Numbered from the stretch's first letter, positions 41,532 through 53,279 are shown. The stretch: 64,000 nt of DNA from DASWZN01 sp036404435 (GCA_036404435.1 DASWZN010000057.1:30936-94935), one strand, 5' to 3'. Numbers and translations are program-made. The notes: generated from the sequence alone by a model not told the origin.

Positions 41532-41840
41532 AGACACAGAAATGCCCGCCTCCGCTAAGGAAGGCAGGCATTTGTGATACGTCCCCCTGTTCTCACAGGG
41601 TGATGTTCAATGGGAGAACCGGTTCGACGGAAACGCAACCGCCAAAACCTGTTGTGATTGGATCTTATTTCAGCCGCGCCTCCAAATCAAGGGAAAAAGC
41701 TCCCCTCTCGCTCCAGCCTCCAAGGCGCTGCCGCATAAAGGCTTAGCGGGGAAGACGGTTTTCCTCAGCTTGTGCAAAAGCCTGTTCAAGACCCTGTGCA
41801 GAACCGGCGGATCTGTTGCAATCGAAACAAAAAGAGGGTG

Positions 41841-42817
41841 TTATGGTTGGGAAGAGCCCTGCTGGCGATCCTCCAGGTGCAATAGCGTCATGGGGTCGCC
41901 CGAAGTGCCCCAACCGAGCCTTCGAAGGACCCCAACGGCCAGTCCAGCCACCACACAGAACACCAGGACGAACCCGGTCAGCGAGAAAATGGTGATCAGC
42001 AGGCCGGCGACATTGTCTCGCGCCGTGGGAACGCGCTCCGCTCCGGTGACTACGCCGTTGTACCTGACGAGGGCAAGAAGCCTCTCGGCGGCGTTGGGAT
42101 CCTGCGGGGCGAGAATGACGGCCACCATCGGCCCGGCGCGCTTGGCCATTGTCCCCGGGAGGCTTTGGAACTGACGCGCCTGCTGGATAGCAATCTGAGG
42201 CGTGGGATAGGAGAAGACCGCCAACTGCATCCTCCCCGCCGCCGTATCGTACTGACCAATCTCGACTTCCGCTCCGAGGCTGAACGCCGCCACCGCTGGC
42301 TGCACTCCTTTTTCGAACCGATCCAGGCCCACCGGGCCGATCACGTACCGCTCGGAGTTCGCCTCCAGGCCCTGGTCGGGTAGGTGCACCGTCGGCAACG
42401 CGCTCTGGTCCAGTCCCGGCAGATGTGCCAAAACAGCGCTCAGATCGTCGAGTTGCGGCTTCCAGCCCTCCAGGCGGAACAGGAAGTTGCCAAACACGAA
42501 CCAGACGCCGTCGCGGGTTTCGGCGCCCGCATCGGCCAGCTTGGAGGGTTTGGAGCCGGCTGGGCGCTGCCACTCGAAAGCGCCGAAGGCCCCGGTTGAA
42601 TCCTGTAACCGGAATGCCGTTCCCGTGAAGTGCTTCGCTCCGGCCGCGTATTCGGCCTGCTCGGTGAGGTTCAACCCGTATTCGTCCCAGAGCGGCCGAT
42701 CCCCGACGTCCACGGGCTTCGATGCAACTTTCTTATAGTCGCCGACCTGGTCCGGCCAGACCGCCGCCCGCGCGCCCGCGGCCATCAGCAGGCAGAACCC
42801 GGCGAGCAGCATTCGCC

Positions 42818-42821
<4 letters not shown>
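41841..42821 (-). CDS. Exported protein, DUF6599-like, with C-terminal membrane helix
   Basis: A 326-residue protein with a signal peptide (MLLAGFCLLMAAGARAAVWP), a periplasmic domain (~20-260; DVGDRPLWDEYGLNLTEQAE and FRLQDSTGAFGAFEWQRPAG are characteristic of an acidobacterial family I associate with DUF6599) and one C-terminal transmembrane helix (LLITIFSLTGFVLVFCVVAG). Function unknown. Its ATG overlaps the secA stop (ATGA), so it is translated together with secA; a role at the membrane or in export quality is only suggested by that. Confidence 0.8.
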
Positions 42822-45715
<2,894 letters not shown>

Positions 45716-45846
45716 AATGCGGAGTTCATCTTCATTCTATCAGCGTGTGCCTTTCACACGCGCGATAGCACCGCTCGCTCACACCCGCGTTTCGGCGTTG
45801 GAGGAGCGCGACAGCACCGAACCGCGACCGTGAGGAAGCGGACTCT

Positions 45847-46911
45847 TCACAGCGCCCGCAGAAACTCCTTCACCGCCGCGACAAACTCGGCCGGCCGGTC
45901 GGCGAAGACGAAGTGGCCCGCGCCGGCGATCTCGACGATGCGGTGCTTGGGGAACAACTCGGCGAAGCCGCGGCTCGACGCGGCGGGTTGCATGTCGTCC
46001 CGGCCGTGAATCACCAGCACGGGAACCGCGACCTTGCGAAACGCGTCGCGGTAATCGTGGCGCCGGCCCATGCTGAGATAGACTGCCAGCGGCATCATGC
46101 CTCCATTGCCCTCCATCGTGCCGGCGATGGCATGCTGCGCCGCCGCGGGCGAGGCCGCCAGGTAGAACGTGCCGAAGCGGCGGTACATAGCCGCCAGCTC
46201 GTCGTCGCTCTTCTTCACTGCCCCGTGAAAATCGAAATACTCCGCCACGAACTTCTCGTACTCTGGCAACTTCCCGGCGGGCAGCCGTTGCCGGATCTCG
46301 CCGAACAGGCCGCCGCCGGGGGTCGGAAGCACCGCCAGATCGGCCGGGGCTACCGCGATGACAGCACGGACGTGCTCGGGAAACTCGGCCGCATAGAGCG
46401 CCGCGAGGAAGGCCCCGAACGAATGCCCGGCCAGGATCAGCTTCTCTCGCCCCAGGATGCGGCGTATCCTCTCGATATCGGATACCTGCGCCGGCAGGCC
46501 GAGCGTCCGGTTGAGCGTCTGCATCGATTGGTAGAAGCTCTGCTCGGACAGAGAACGGATCGGCCGGGTCGACAGTCCGCAACCACGCTGGTGATAGTAC
46601 ACCAGCCGGTAATCGGCGCCGAGCGAGGCGCCCGCCGGCCACGGCCCCGGAGGCACGAAACCCGGGCCGCCATGGACGGTGAGGATGTCCTCGCCCGACC
46701 CTTCCTCGAAGTGGAAAAGCTCGATATCGCCGGCCACTCGCCAGTAACCGGGCCGCGCGCCGGCCTGCGATGGCGGCGCCAGAGGTTCGCGAAGGTCCTT
46801 GCCGGCCCGTATGTCCCCGGGCCGATAGAGCGGGCTGTTGAACCAGTGCCAAACCACGGCGGCCAGAAGCGCGACAACGATGACGGCGGCGACCAGAATG
46901 GTGAGTTTCAC
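45847..46911 (-). CDS. Membrane-anchored alpha/beta-hydrolase (prolyl aminopeptidase-like)
   Basis: A 354-residue protein with one N-terminal membrane helix (LTILVAAVIVVALLAAVVWH) and a hydrolase fold. HGGPGFVPPG is the oxyanion-hole motif typical of proline iminopeptidases (S33), GHSFGAFLAALY the nucleophile elbow, HGRDDMQ the acid and GAGHFVF the base. Likely a peptidase or esterase facing the periplasm; the substrate is unknown. GTG at 46911 is the start, with GGGA five bases before it. Confidence 0.85.
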   Translation of the reverse strand: MKLTILVAAVIVVALLAAVVWHWFNSPLYRPGDIRAGKDLREPLAPPSQAGARPGYWRVAGDIELFHFEEGSGEDILTVHGGPGFVPPGPWPAGASLGADYRLVYYHQRGCGLSTRPIRSLSEQSFYQSMQTLNRTLGLPAQVSDIERIRRILGREKLILAGHSFGAFLAALYAAEFPEHVRAVIAVAPADLAVLPTPGGGLFGEIRQRLPAGKLPEYEKFVAEYFDFHGAVKKSDDELAAMYRRFGTFYLAASPAAAQHAIAGTMEGNGGMMPLAVYLSMGRRHDYRDAFRKVAVPVLVIHGRDDMQPAASSRGFAELFPKHRIVEIAGAGHFVFADRPAEFVAAVKEFLRAL

Positions 46912-47252
46912 GTCCCGATACTATTCCAGAACCGCCCGCCGCGCTTGACCGTTTTTGCGATTTTGGGGCCCTGCGCCGCACGCTTCAACGTGCTGCGGCG
47001 AACTTCAGTCGGCCGTGCGGGCCCTGCCACCAGTGGGGACTTCTGGCGCCCGCCTGAACTGCTCCTCCGACCGGTCTTCAGGCGTACAATAAGACTGACC
47101 TTGAGTAGCCCTGTCGCAACTCGCGCGGGAGGAAGACAGACGAAACCGGCGCCGCGTTCCAGCCGTCGTTATTCTCGATCGCAGGGTGCGGCGTATTCCG
47201 CGAGCGAACTGCCGGACTAGCGGGAGTTCGCCCTCCGAAGGAGAACCCGAAA
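46912..47252. other. Intergenic region, no gene seen
   Basis: About 340 bases between divergent genes. Open frames here have shadow composition only. No repeat, RNA or clear promoter found; the plus-strand gene that follows has a good AAGGAGA ribosome site at its end. Confidence 0.5.
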
Positions 47253-48083
47253 ATGATTCCGCAACCTGTGAAGGTCCTTGCGCAGATCCTAACCCTCGCT
47301 TTGCTGATCCCCGGGGCAATGCGGGCACAAGCAGGCAGTGCCACGTTGTCCGGCGCCATCACCGGCCCGTCGGGAGCGCCCGTTCCCAACGCCACGATCT
47401 CCGTCAAGAGTGTGGCTACGGGTCAATCGCCCGAGGCTCAAACCGGTGCGGACGGTCTCTACACCGTGCCGAACCTCGCCCCCGGGGACTACGAGGTCTC
47501 GGTATCGGCTGAAGGGTTCTCCGCTCAGTCCAACAAGGTTACGCTCACGGCGGGCGCCAGGCAGGCGATGAATCTGGCTCTAACGGCCGCTCCTTCGTTG
47601 GGCGATCTCGGCATCGGCCCGGAGGAGGCCAAAGGCAGTGCGCAGGATCAGGCCCGCCTGGACAAGCGCTCGCACATGCTCAAATGGCATCAACGGCTCG
47701 GGCTGATTACGATCGCTCCCCTCGCGGCCACCCTCATCACTTCCAACGGCGCCGCTGGAAGGAATGGCACCGCTTCCGGCCGCGAGCTTCATGCCGCGCT
47801 GGGCAGCGTGACCGCGGGCCTCTATCTCACGACCGCCAGCTTTGCCATCTTCGCGCCCAAGGTGCAGGGGACTCCGGTCCGGGGACCCATCCGCATCCAC
47901 AAAGCACTGGCCTGGATTCACGGCCCCGGCATGATTCTCACACCCATCCTGGGCGCGCTTGCGTATGACCAACGAAGCCGCGGAGAGAAGATTCATGGCA
48001 TCGCCCAGGCGCACGCTCCGGTGGCGATCGTAACCGGCGCAGCCTATGGGCTCGCGATTTTGTCTGTGTCCGTTAAGTTCTGA
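47253..48083 (+). CDS. Carboxypeptidase-regulatory domain fused to a four-helix, His-rich membrane domain
   Basis: A 276-residue protein. Signal/anchor (LAQILTLALLIPGAMRAQAG), a carboxypeptidase-regulatory-like beta-sandwich (~28-112, GAITGPSGAPVPNATISVKS), then about four membrane helices with well-placed histidines: KWHQRLG, GRELHAALG, IRIHKALAWIHG and KIHGIAQAHAP. The helix/His layout resembles cytochrome b561-type haem binding, so an electron-transfer role is possible but unproven. Followed 8 bases later by a YceI-like gene, a pairing seen with b561-type proteins. The ribosome site is strong. Confidence 0.75.
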   Translation: MIPQPVKVLAQILTLALLIPGAMRAQAGSATLSGAITGPSGAPVPNATISVKSVATGQSPEAQTGADGLYTVPNLAPGDYEVSVSAEGFSAQSNKVTLTAGARQAMNLALTAAPSLGDLGIGPEEAKGSAQDQARLDKRSHMLKWHQRLGLITIAPLAATLITSNGAAGRNGTASGRELHAALGSVTAGLYLTTASFAIFAPKVQGTPVRGPIRIHKALAWIHGPGMILTPILGALAYDQRSRGEKIHGIAQAHAPVAIVTGAAYGLAILSVSVKF

Positions 48084-48091
48084 GCATTCCT

Positions 48092-48628
48092 ATGAATAGC
48101 CGAGCGCTGGCGGTCTTCGTGCTTCTGGCCCCTCCCGCACTTTTCGGGGACGGCCAATGGACACTGGAACATTCCACCCTCACCTACCACGTGTCTCACC
48201 CGCTCCATCAGATTGACGGCGTCAGTCACGCGGCTCGCGGCAAGGGAGTTTGCCATGCCGGACAGTGCGATTTCCTCGTCGCGGTACCGGTCAAGTCGTT
48301 CGACGCCGGAGACAGCAACCGCGATCTGCACATGATTCAGGTAGTGCGGGGCGCGCAATTCCCCCTGGTCACGGTGCGTTTCCAGTTGCCCGAGGACGCC
48401 GCTTCGAAGGCAGCCATCTACGCCGATCTCGAGATTCAGTTTGCGGGCCAGACCGTCAAGTACAAGCAGGTTCCGTTCCAGCAAGTGACGCAGGGAAACG
48501 AGGTCCGCGTATCGGGCACGATTCCGGCGACCATGTCCGATTTCAAGATCGACCCGCCAACTCTTCTGGCAATCCCCACGAAGAACGAAATACCGGTGCG
48601 CATCGAAGCGACGTGGCGCCGGTTGTGA
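48092..48628 (+). CDS. Exported YceI-like lipocalin-fold protein
   Basis: A 178-residue protein with a signal peptide (ALAVFVLLAPPALFGDG) and a YceI-type beta-barrel: it starts WTLEHSTLTYHVSHPLHQID and has FLVAVPVKSFDAGDSNRDLH and the late SDFKIDPPTLLAIPTKNEIP. YceI proteins bind isoprenoid quinone-like lipids in a hydrophobic pocket. Two cysteines (GVCHAGQC) near residue 55 are unusual. Next to the His-rich membrane gene it may carry quinone to it. Confidence 0.85.
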   Translation: MNSRALAVFVLLAPPALFGDGQWTLEHSTLTYHVSHPLHQIDGVSHAARGKGVCHAGQCDFLVAVPVKSFDAGDSNRDLHMIQVVRGAQFPLVTVRFQLPEDAASKAAIYADLEIQFAGQTVKYKQVPFQQVTQGNEVRVSGTIPATMSDFKIDPPTLLAIPTKNEIPVRIEATWRRL

Positions 48629-48724
48629 GACCGGCGCGGCCGCGTCCGCGGTGTCGCCCGGTAGCCTCCCCACGCCTGCCGCTGTAGAATATTCCAAGAT
48701 CCACGATTCTGAAAGGAGTCTCCT

Positions 48725-49198
48725 ATGGAGCGGACCGTCTCATTTCGCCTGAACGGAAAACCGGCGAGCTTCACCGCCGACGATGAGCGAATGCTGCTTT
48801 GGGTGCTGCGGTCGGATTTGCGCCTCACCGGAACCAAGTTCGGCTGCGGCGAGGGATTATGCGGCGCCTGCACGGTGGTGGTGGGCGACGAAGCGGTGCG
48901 GTCCTGCGTGACGCCGCTCAAGGAAGTGGCCGGCAAAGACGTGCTGACCATCGAAGGCCTGGGCGGCGAGCGCCTGCACGCCATCCAACAGGCCTTCCAC
49001 GACCAGCACGCGTTTCAGTGCGGCTACTGCACTCCGGGAATGATCCTGACCGCATACGCGTTCCTGCAGAAGACGCCGCGGCCCACGCGCGCCCAGATCA
49101 TAGCGGCTATGGACGACAACCTCTGCCGGTGCGGCTCGCATGTGCGCATCGTCACCGCCATTCAACAGGCCGCCGTGGCCGCAAAGGCAGGCGCGTGA
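48725..49198 (+). CDS. Molybdenum hydroxylase small subunit (two 2Fe-2S clusters)
   Basis: A 157-residue subunit of xanthine-dehydrogenase/aldehyde-oxidase-type enzymes. The plant-ferredoxin cluster ligands are in GCGEGLCGACTVVV and in the Cys of VRSCVTP; the second cluster in QCGYCTPGMI and LCRCGSHVRI. It passes electrons from the Mo site of the large subunit to an acceptor. The large subunit gene overlaps by TGATG. No FAD subunit is next to it, which fits isoquinoline-oxidoreductase-like enzymes that deliver electrons to cytochromes. Confidence 0.95.
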   Translation: MERTVSFRLNGKPASFTADDERMLLWVLRSDLRLTGTKFGCGEGLCGACTVVVGDEAVRSCVTPLKEVAGKDVLTIEGLGGERLHAIQQAFHDQHAFQCGYCTPGMILTAYAFLQKTPRPTRAQIIAAMDDNLCRCGSHVRIVTAIQQAAVAAKAGA

Positions 49199-51282
49199 TG
49201 GAAATCAAGGAACTCAGCCGCCGCGATTTCGCGAGACTGGCCGGCGCGGGGCTCTTCGTATTCTTCCAGGAGCCCGACCGCATCCCCCGGCGCGTGGCCA
49301 CGGCTTCCGACTTCAACGCCTTCCTCAAAATCGGCGAGGACGGCCGCGTCGAGTGCCTGGTGGGCAAGGTGGAACTGGGGCAAGGCGCGATGACCTCGCT
49401 GGCGCAGGTGCTGGCCGAGGAACTGGATGTCGCCTTCGACTCGGTGGACGTGGTGATGGGCGACACCGACCTTTGCCCCTACGACATGGGGACCTTCGGC
49501 TCGATGACCACGCCGTTCCTGGTGCCCGTGGTCCGCAGGGCCGGCGCCGAAGCGCGGGCGGTGCTCGTCGCCATGGCCGCCGAACGCCTGGGCGCGCCCG
49601 TGGAACGGCTACGCGTGAAGAATGGAGTGATTACCGACCCCGCCGGAGCGGGCTCGTCGGTGAGCTACGCGCGCCTTGTGGAAGGCAAGCGAATCGAGAG
49701 ACACCTCGCCAATATCCCCGTCAAACCGGTCGCGGAGTTTCAGGTGATCGGGCAATCGCCGCACCGCAAGGACGCGCTGGACAAAGTCACCGGGAAAGCA
49801 CTGTACGCGGCGGACCAACTGCCGGCCGGGTTGCTGCATGCCCGCGTGCTGCGGCCGCCGGCGCATGGCGCCAAGTGCCAGAGCGTGGACACTTCCGCGG
49901 CCGAGCAAATGCCCGGCGTGCGCGTGGTGAAGGACGGAGATCTCGTGGCCGTGCTTCACGAGCGGCGCGACGTGGCCGAGGCTGCGCTCGAGAAGGTGAA
50001 GGCCGAGTTCGATTCCCAACCGGCGGTTCCCGACGAGAATACGATCTTCGACCACATCCTGAAAACCGCGCCGCAGCCTCGCGTGGTTGCCGAGAGCGGC
50101 GACCTGGCGGAGGGGGAACGGCTGTCCAGCGGCATCATCGAGCGGACTTACCTCCACGGATACGGCGCGCACGCGCCCATCGAAACGCATTCGGCGACCG
50201 CGCTGGTGGAAGACGGCAAAGTCACGGTGTGGGCCAGCACTCAGGCGCCGTTCATGGTCAAGGATCAGGTGGCCCGGGCGACCGGGTTCTCAGCCGACAA
50301 GGTCCGCGTGATCTCGCGTTACGTGGGCGGTGGGTTCGGCGGAAAGACCGAGGCCGCCCAGGCGGTTGAGGCAGCGCGCCTGGCAAAGATCACCGGCCGG
50401 CCAGTCCAGGTGGTGTGGAACCGGCAGGAGGAGTTTTTCTACGACCACTTCCGGCCGGCCGCGGTCATCAAGATTCGGTCGGGAATGACAACGGCCGGAA
50501 AGATCGCTCTGTGGGATGCCCGGATCGTCGGCGCCGGCGATCGGGAGGCGCGGCCTTTCTATGTCATCCCGCATCAGCGCACGACCTCCGCGGGTGGCTG
50601 GATGGGAGGCAACCCTCCGGGGATGCATCCGTTCGAGGTTGGGCCGTGGAGGGCGCCGACGGTCAACAGCATCACGTTCGGCCGCGAGTCGCACATCGAC
50701 GTGATGGCGGCCCAGGGCGGCTTCGACCCGCTGGAGTTCCGCCTCGATAATCTGACCGACGCGCGGATGCGGCGTGTGCTGGAGACCGCGGCGAGGCGGT
50801 TCGGGTGGAAGGCCGCCAAAGCCCCGAGCGGCCGCGGCGTGGGGCTAGCCTGCGGGACCTACTCCAATGCCTGCAACGCTACGATGGCGGAGGTAGCGGT
50901 TGGCAAGGACGGCCGCGTACGGGTGAAGCGGGTGCTGATCGCGCTCGATGTGGGCGTCGTGCTGAACCCGGACGGCCTGCGCCAGCAAGCCGAGGGAGCC
51001 GTCATGATGGGCATGGGCTACGCGCTCTCCGAGGAGGTCCGGTTCCAGGGCGGGAAGGTGCTCACGGGGAACTTCGACGAGTATCAGATCCCCCGGTTCT
51101 CCTGGCTGCCCGAGATCGAGGTCGTGCTGGTGGACAATCCGCAAACCAACGCGCTCGGCGCGGGCGAACCGCCGATCATCGGCATGGGGGCCGCGTTGGC
51201 CAATGCGGCTTACGACGCCACGGGCAAGCGCCTGCTCGAACTGCCGATGACACCAGAGCGAGTGAAGAAGGCGCTGGGGTAG
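49198..51282 (+). CDS. Molybdopterin-binding subunit of a xanthine dehydrogenase-family oxidoreductase
   Basis: A 694-residue molybdenum hydroxylase large subunit. The N-terminus SRRDFARLAGAGLFVF is a twin-arginine export signal, so the two-subunit enzyme is probably periplasmic. Mo-pterin segments include GKVELGQGAMTSLAQVLAEE, VISRYVGGGFGGKTE and TNALGAGEPPIIGMGAALAN, the last with the catalytic Glu of GAGEPP. Length (~700) and the lack of a FAD subunit match isoquinoline 1-oxidoreductase-like or nicotinate-dehydrogenase-like enzymes. The substrate is unknown, presumably an N-heterocycle or aldehyde. Confidence 0.93.
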   Translation: MEIKELSRRDFARLAGAGLFVFFQEPDRIPRRVATASDFNAFLKIGEDGRVECLVGKVELGQGAMTSLAQVLAEELDVAFDSVDVVMGDTDLCPYDMGTFGSMTTPFLVPVVRRAGAEARAVLVAMAAERLGAPVERLRVKNGVITDPAGAGSSVSYARLVEGKRIERHLANIPVKPVAEFQVIGQSPHRKDALDKVTGKALYAADQLPAGLLHARVLRPPAHGAKCQSVDTSAAEQMPGVRVVKDGDLVAVLHERRDVAEAALEKVKAEFDSQPAVPDENTIFDHILKTAPQPRVVAESGDLAEGERLSSGIIERTYLHGYGAHAPIETHSATALVEDGKVTVWASTQAPFMVKDQVARATGFSADKVRVISRYVGGGFGGKTEAAQAVEAARLAKITGRPVQVVWNRQEEFFYDHFRPAAVIKIRSGMTTAGKIALWDARIVGAGDREARPFYVIPHQRTTSAGGWMGGNPPGMHPFEVGPWRAPTVNSITFGRESHIDVMAAQGGFDPLEFRLDNLTDARMRRVLETAARRFGWKAAKAPSGRGVGLACGTYSNACNATMAEVAVGKDGRVRVKRVLIALDVGVVLNPDGLRQQAEGAVMMGMGYALSEEVRFQGGKVLTGNFDEYQIPRFSWLPEIEVVLVDNPQTNALGAGEPPIIGMGAALANAAYDATGKRLLELPMTPERVKKALG

Positions 51283-51306
51283 GGCCGAGCCGCCGAACCT
51301 GGCTCG

Positions 51307-51489
51307 CTATCGGTCCCCGCTCAAATACTCGAGGATCTCCTGCCCACGCTGCTGGACTTCGAGAAGAACCGGCTCCGCCGTGCGAGCGTAGTCCTGCTGC
51401 GAATGGACCTCGCGCGCCGCCAGAAGGATTCTCCGCAGGTTGGCGATGCATTGCTGCGCCAGCATCATTTGGTCATCTGATTGAATCAT
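51307..51489 (-). CDS. Small helical hypothetical protein
   Basis: A 60-residue helical protein (IANLRRILLAAREVHSQQDY) of unknown family. The ATG at 51489 was chosen over upstream codons because the earlier residues look like shadow sequence; the ribosome site (GGAAC) is mediocre. Confidence 0.45.
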   Translation of the reverse strand: MIQSDDQMMLAQQCIANLRRILLAAREVHSQQDYARTAEPVLLEVQQRGQEILEYLSGDR

Positions 51490-51535
51490 GGCAGTTCCGT
51501 GAGACACCGACTCGTAGCCAGGCGCCTTCGGTGCC

Positions 51536-51901
51536 TCACTGCGATTCGTATCCTTCACCGTTCGGTTCGTTCCACGCCAAGCTATCTCTGAACGCTTGTT
51601 CCAGCGCAACAAACCAGCCAGAATCCATGCCGATACCCATGTGCGGCCCCGAGAGGGGTACAAGGCCCCACGGGTATGAAGGCCCAAAGCCTTCGGAGCA
51701 AAATGCGATGCCGGTGTTCGATTCGGGGTGTTCTAGAACGGTCCAGCATGTAAATCGGTCGCCGGGCGCTCCGTACTCCCACAATCTCTCAACAGGGTAT
51801 GGCACGACCAGGAGTTGACGAATCCTGTCCGCAACTCTCGCCTCGGCGATACCTAGAATCTCACGCTCTACAAGATCCGAAACTTCTTTCAGGCTTCTCA
51901 T
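51536..51901 (-). CDS. Hypothetical cytoplasmic protein, possibly an immunity-like protein
   Basis: A 121-residue protein of unrecognised family with helical N-terminus (EVSDLVEREILGIAEARVAD) and an aromatic, globular remainder (FTCWTVLEHPESNTGIAFCS, then GPSYPWGLVPLSG). The residue make-up is natural and unlike the shadow frames. Small soluble proteins of this sort often serve as immunity proteins, but no polymorphic toxin lies next to it, so this is speculative. The ATG at 51901 is used; GTG at 51913 is an alternative. Confidence 0.6.
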   Translation of the reverse strand: MRSLKEVSDLVEREILGIAEARVADRIRQLLVVPYPVERLWEYGAPGDRFTCWTVLEHPESNTGIAFCSEGFGPSYPWGLVPLSGPHMGIGMDSGWFVALEQAFRDSLAWNEPNGEGYESQ

Positions 51902-51965
51902 CTCTGATCGCACATCGGCGCTGACGTGTCCTGGCCGCTTGTCTGCGGGCCCGGCGCCAATTCGA

Positions 51966-52244
51966 CTACGCTGCCGCCAGGGCCTTCCGCACGGCGGCCG
52001 GTTGGTTCTTGATGACGAGCATGTAGGCGCGCACCGCCGGGTCCGGTTTGCGCCGCCCTTGCTCCCACTCCTGAAGGGCCCGCACCTGGAGCCCGTAACG
52101 CGCCGCAAATTCCTCGCGGGTGAGCCCCTGGCCTTCGCGGATCGCGCGAACATCGACGTCGGGCACAACATGCACGACTTTCATCGGAAGGTCGATTTCG
52201 CCCCTCATGTGCCGCGCAATCTGCCTGGCCGAATCAACCAGCAC
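51966..52244 (-). CDS. HigA/NadS-like helix-turn-helix antitoxin
   Basis: A ~92-residue XRE-type antitoxin: DVRAIREGQGLTREEFAARY, then GLQVRALQEWEQGRRKPDPA is the helix-turn-helix, with a helical C-terminus (VIKNQPAAVRKALAAA). The GTG at 52244 gives the normal family length and starts 10 bases after the toxin stop; a GTG at 52316 would add 24 residues but overlap the toxin by ~60 bases. It would repress its own operon. Its toxin partner (52255-52570) is frameshifted. Confidence 0.85.
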   Translation of the reverse strand: MLVDSARQIARHMRGEIDLPMKVVHVVPDVDVRAIREGQGLTREEFAARYGLQVRALQEWEQGRRKPDPAVRAYMLVIKNQPAAVRKALAAA

Positions 52245-52254
52245 TCGGCCAAGC

Positions 52255-52570
52255 CTAGTGCTCTTGTTTCTTGATTGGCCGGAGGATTTTCGCAAGGGCT
52301 TGTTTTTCGGCGTCACTGAGATTCTCCTTCCTGTTCTTGGCGTAAACGGCGATGAAGTAGACCGCGTCCGGAGCCGCGAAGTAGTAGATCACCCGCACGC
52401 CAGCGCTCTTGCCACGCCCACCGCGCTTTCCGCATTCCGCCTCCGCCGGGAATGCGCGGGTGGCGCTCCAGGTCGTCGGCAATATGGCGCTCCATTTCGT
52501 CCTGCTCCTTCTCGTCCAGCAACTTTGCAGCATCACGCTGGTAGCGCGGGAGCAGGAACAAGCGGCGCAT
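52255..52570 (-). pseudogene. HigB/RelE-type toxin with a frameshift
   Basis: From the ATG at 52570 the frame encodes a RelE/HigB-like N-terminus (MRRLFLLPRYQRDAAKLLDE, later GGGMRKARW). The family-typical C-terminus (GKSAGVRVIYYFAAPDAVYF, then IAVYAKNRKENLSDAEKQAL and RPIKKQEH) lies in the +1 frame and ends at 52255. The shift is needed at about 52417-52420, within a TGGGCG stretch, consistent with one inserted base. Toxin activity is probably lost while the antitoxin is kept. A sequencing error cannot be excluded. Confidence 0.82.
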
Positions 52571-52613
52571 GTCTGCATTGTACTGCGGCAGTGCCGCACC
52601 CGCAACCCGCCCC

Positions 52614-53114
52614 CTACCGCCCCCCGTTCCGCAGCTTCCTCTCGCACTCCCCACAATATCGCTCGCTCTTAGAATCCACCCGCTCCACCGAGTGCGACGA
52701 GCTCATGACGCAGTTCCAATCCGCGCAGTGCGCGAGCCCGCGCAGGTGGCCGGCTTCATGCCAGAGCTCGCGCACAGCCCGGCTGGTGAGCAGGGTGCGA
52801 TCCGGCGGCAGGCCGTAAAACTCCTCGCGCAGGCGGTAGATCGAGAAGATGGCCGCGCGCCCCGGCATCTCCGCCTCACCGAAAACGAAGGTCAGCACGG
52901 GAATGAACAGGTCGCAGGCCGCCGCGCCGATGACCATCCCCTCGGGGAAGCGGGCCTTCAGCTCGGCGACGAGGCGCGTCGAATCGTACTGGTTGCGGGC
53001 CGGGTTCAGCGCGAAGGCGGGATCCAGCTTGCCGGAGCCGATGGGAATGCGCGCGCGGTAGGAGATCTGGTACAGCAGGTCCCGCGGGAAGTCGCCCACG
53101 GGGACGAGCAGCAT
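52614..53114 (-). CDS. Archaemetzincin zinc protease
   Basis: A 166-residue metalloprotease of the archaemetzincin family, common in Archaea and vertebrates but patchy in bacteria. The full signature is visible: HEAGHLRGLAH (HExxHxxGxxH, zinc ligands), then C-x4-C-V-M (CADWNCVM, the Met-turn) and a C-terminal CGEC, together matching the family's extra four-cysteine zinc site. N-terminus LLVPVGDFPRDLLYQIS is typical. Function unknown in prokaryotes. The ATG at 53114 has no strong ribosome site. Confidence 0.92.
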   Translation of the reverse strand: MLLVPVGDFPRDLLYQISYRARIPIGSGKLDPAFALNPARNQYDSTRLVAELKARFPEGMVIGAAACDLFIPVLTFVFGEAEMPGRAAIFSIYRLREEFYGLPPDRTLLTSRAVRELWHEAGHLRGLAHCADWNCVMSSSHSVERVDSKSERYCGECERKLRNGGR

Positions 53115-53188
53115 CTCTGTTTCGAGCCCTTCCGTACCCGCCTCCCCAACTCACAACTGGCGCGTGGGCTGAACGGAAAACAATCCTA

Positions 53189-53262
53189 GCCGCCGATAAA
53201 CGCAGATAAACGCGGATAACTCATTTGCTTTCGATCTGCGTTTATCTGCGTTCATCCGCGGC
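53189..53262. repeat. Inverted repeat of GATAAACGCAGAT units
   Basis: Two 23-bp arms (53195-53217 and 53234-53256) are inverse copies with two mismatches, each made of two AAACGC(A/G)GAT-type units. Such 'AACGCAGATAAACGC' repeats are common between genes of environmental bacteria. It is placed between the convergently and co-directionally spaced archaemetzincin and response-regulator genes and may act as a bidirectional transcript end. Confidence 0.8.
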
Positions 53263-53279
53263 CCTCAGTGTCCCAGCCC

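Larger units (their letters stand above)
41327..41840. other. Long intergenic region upstream of sufB
   Basis: These 514 bases hold no convincing gene. Contents: the sufB promoter (41357-41392); a partial palindromic repeat of the GTGGGGCGGAC family (41448-41531, right end missing); a hairpin at 41535-41576 with arms around AAATGCCcGCCT and AGGCaGGCATTT; and a smaller hairpin (GTTCTC with GAGAAC, about 41590-41625). The last two could be part of an unannotated structured RNA, but I recognise no RNA family. Confidence 0.6.

Noticed and set aside
41620..41660. Resemblance of GGTTCGACGG to the start of tmRNA
   Set aside because: No tag reading frame, no tRNA-like 3' end and no CCA were found in the region.
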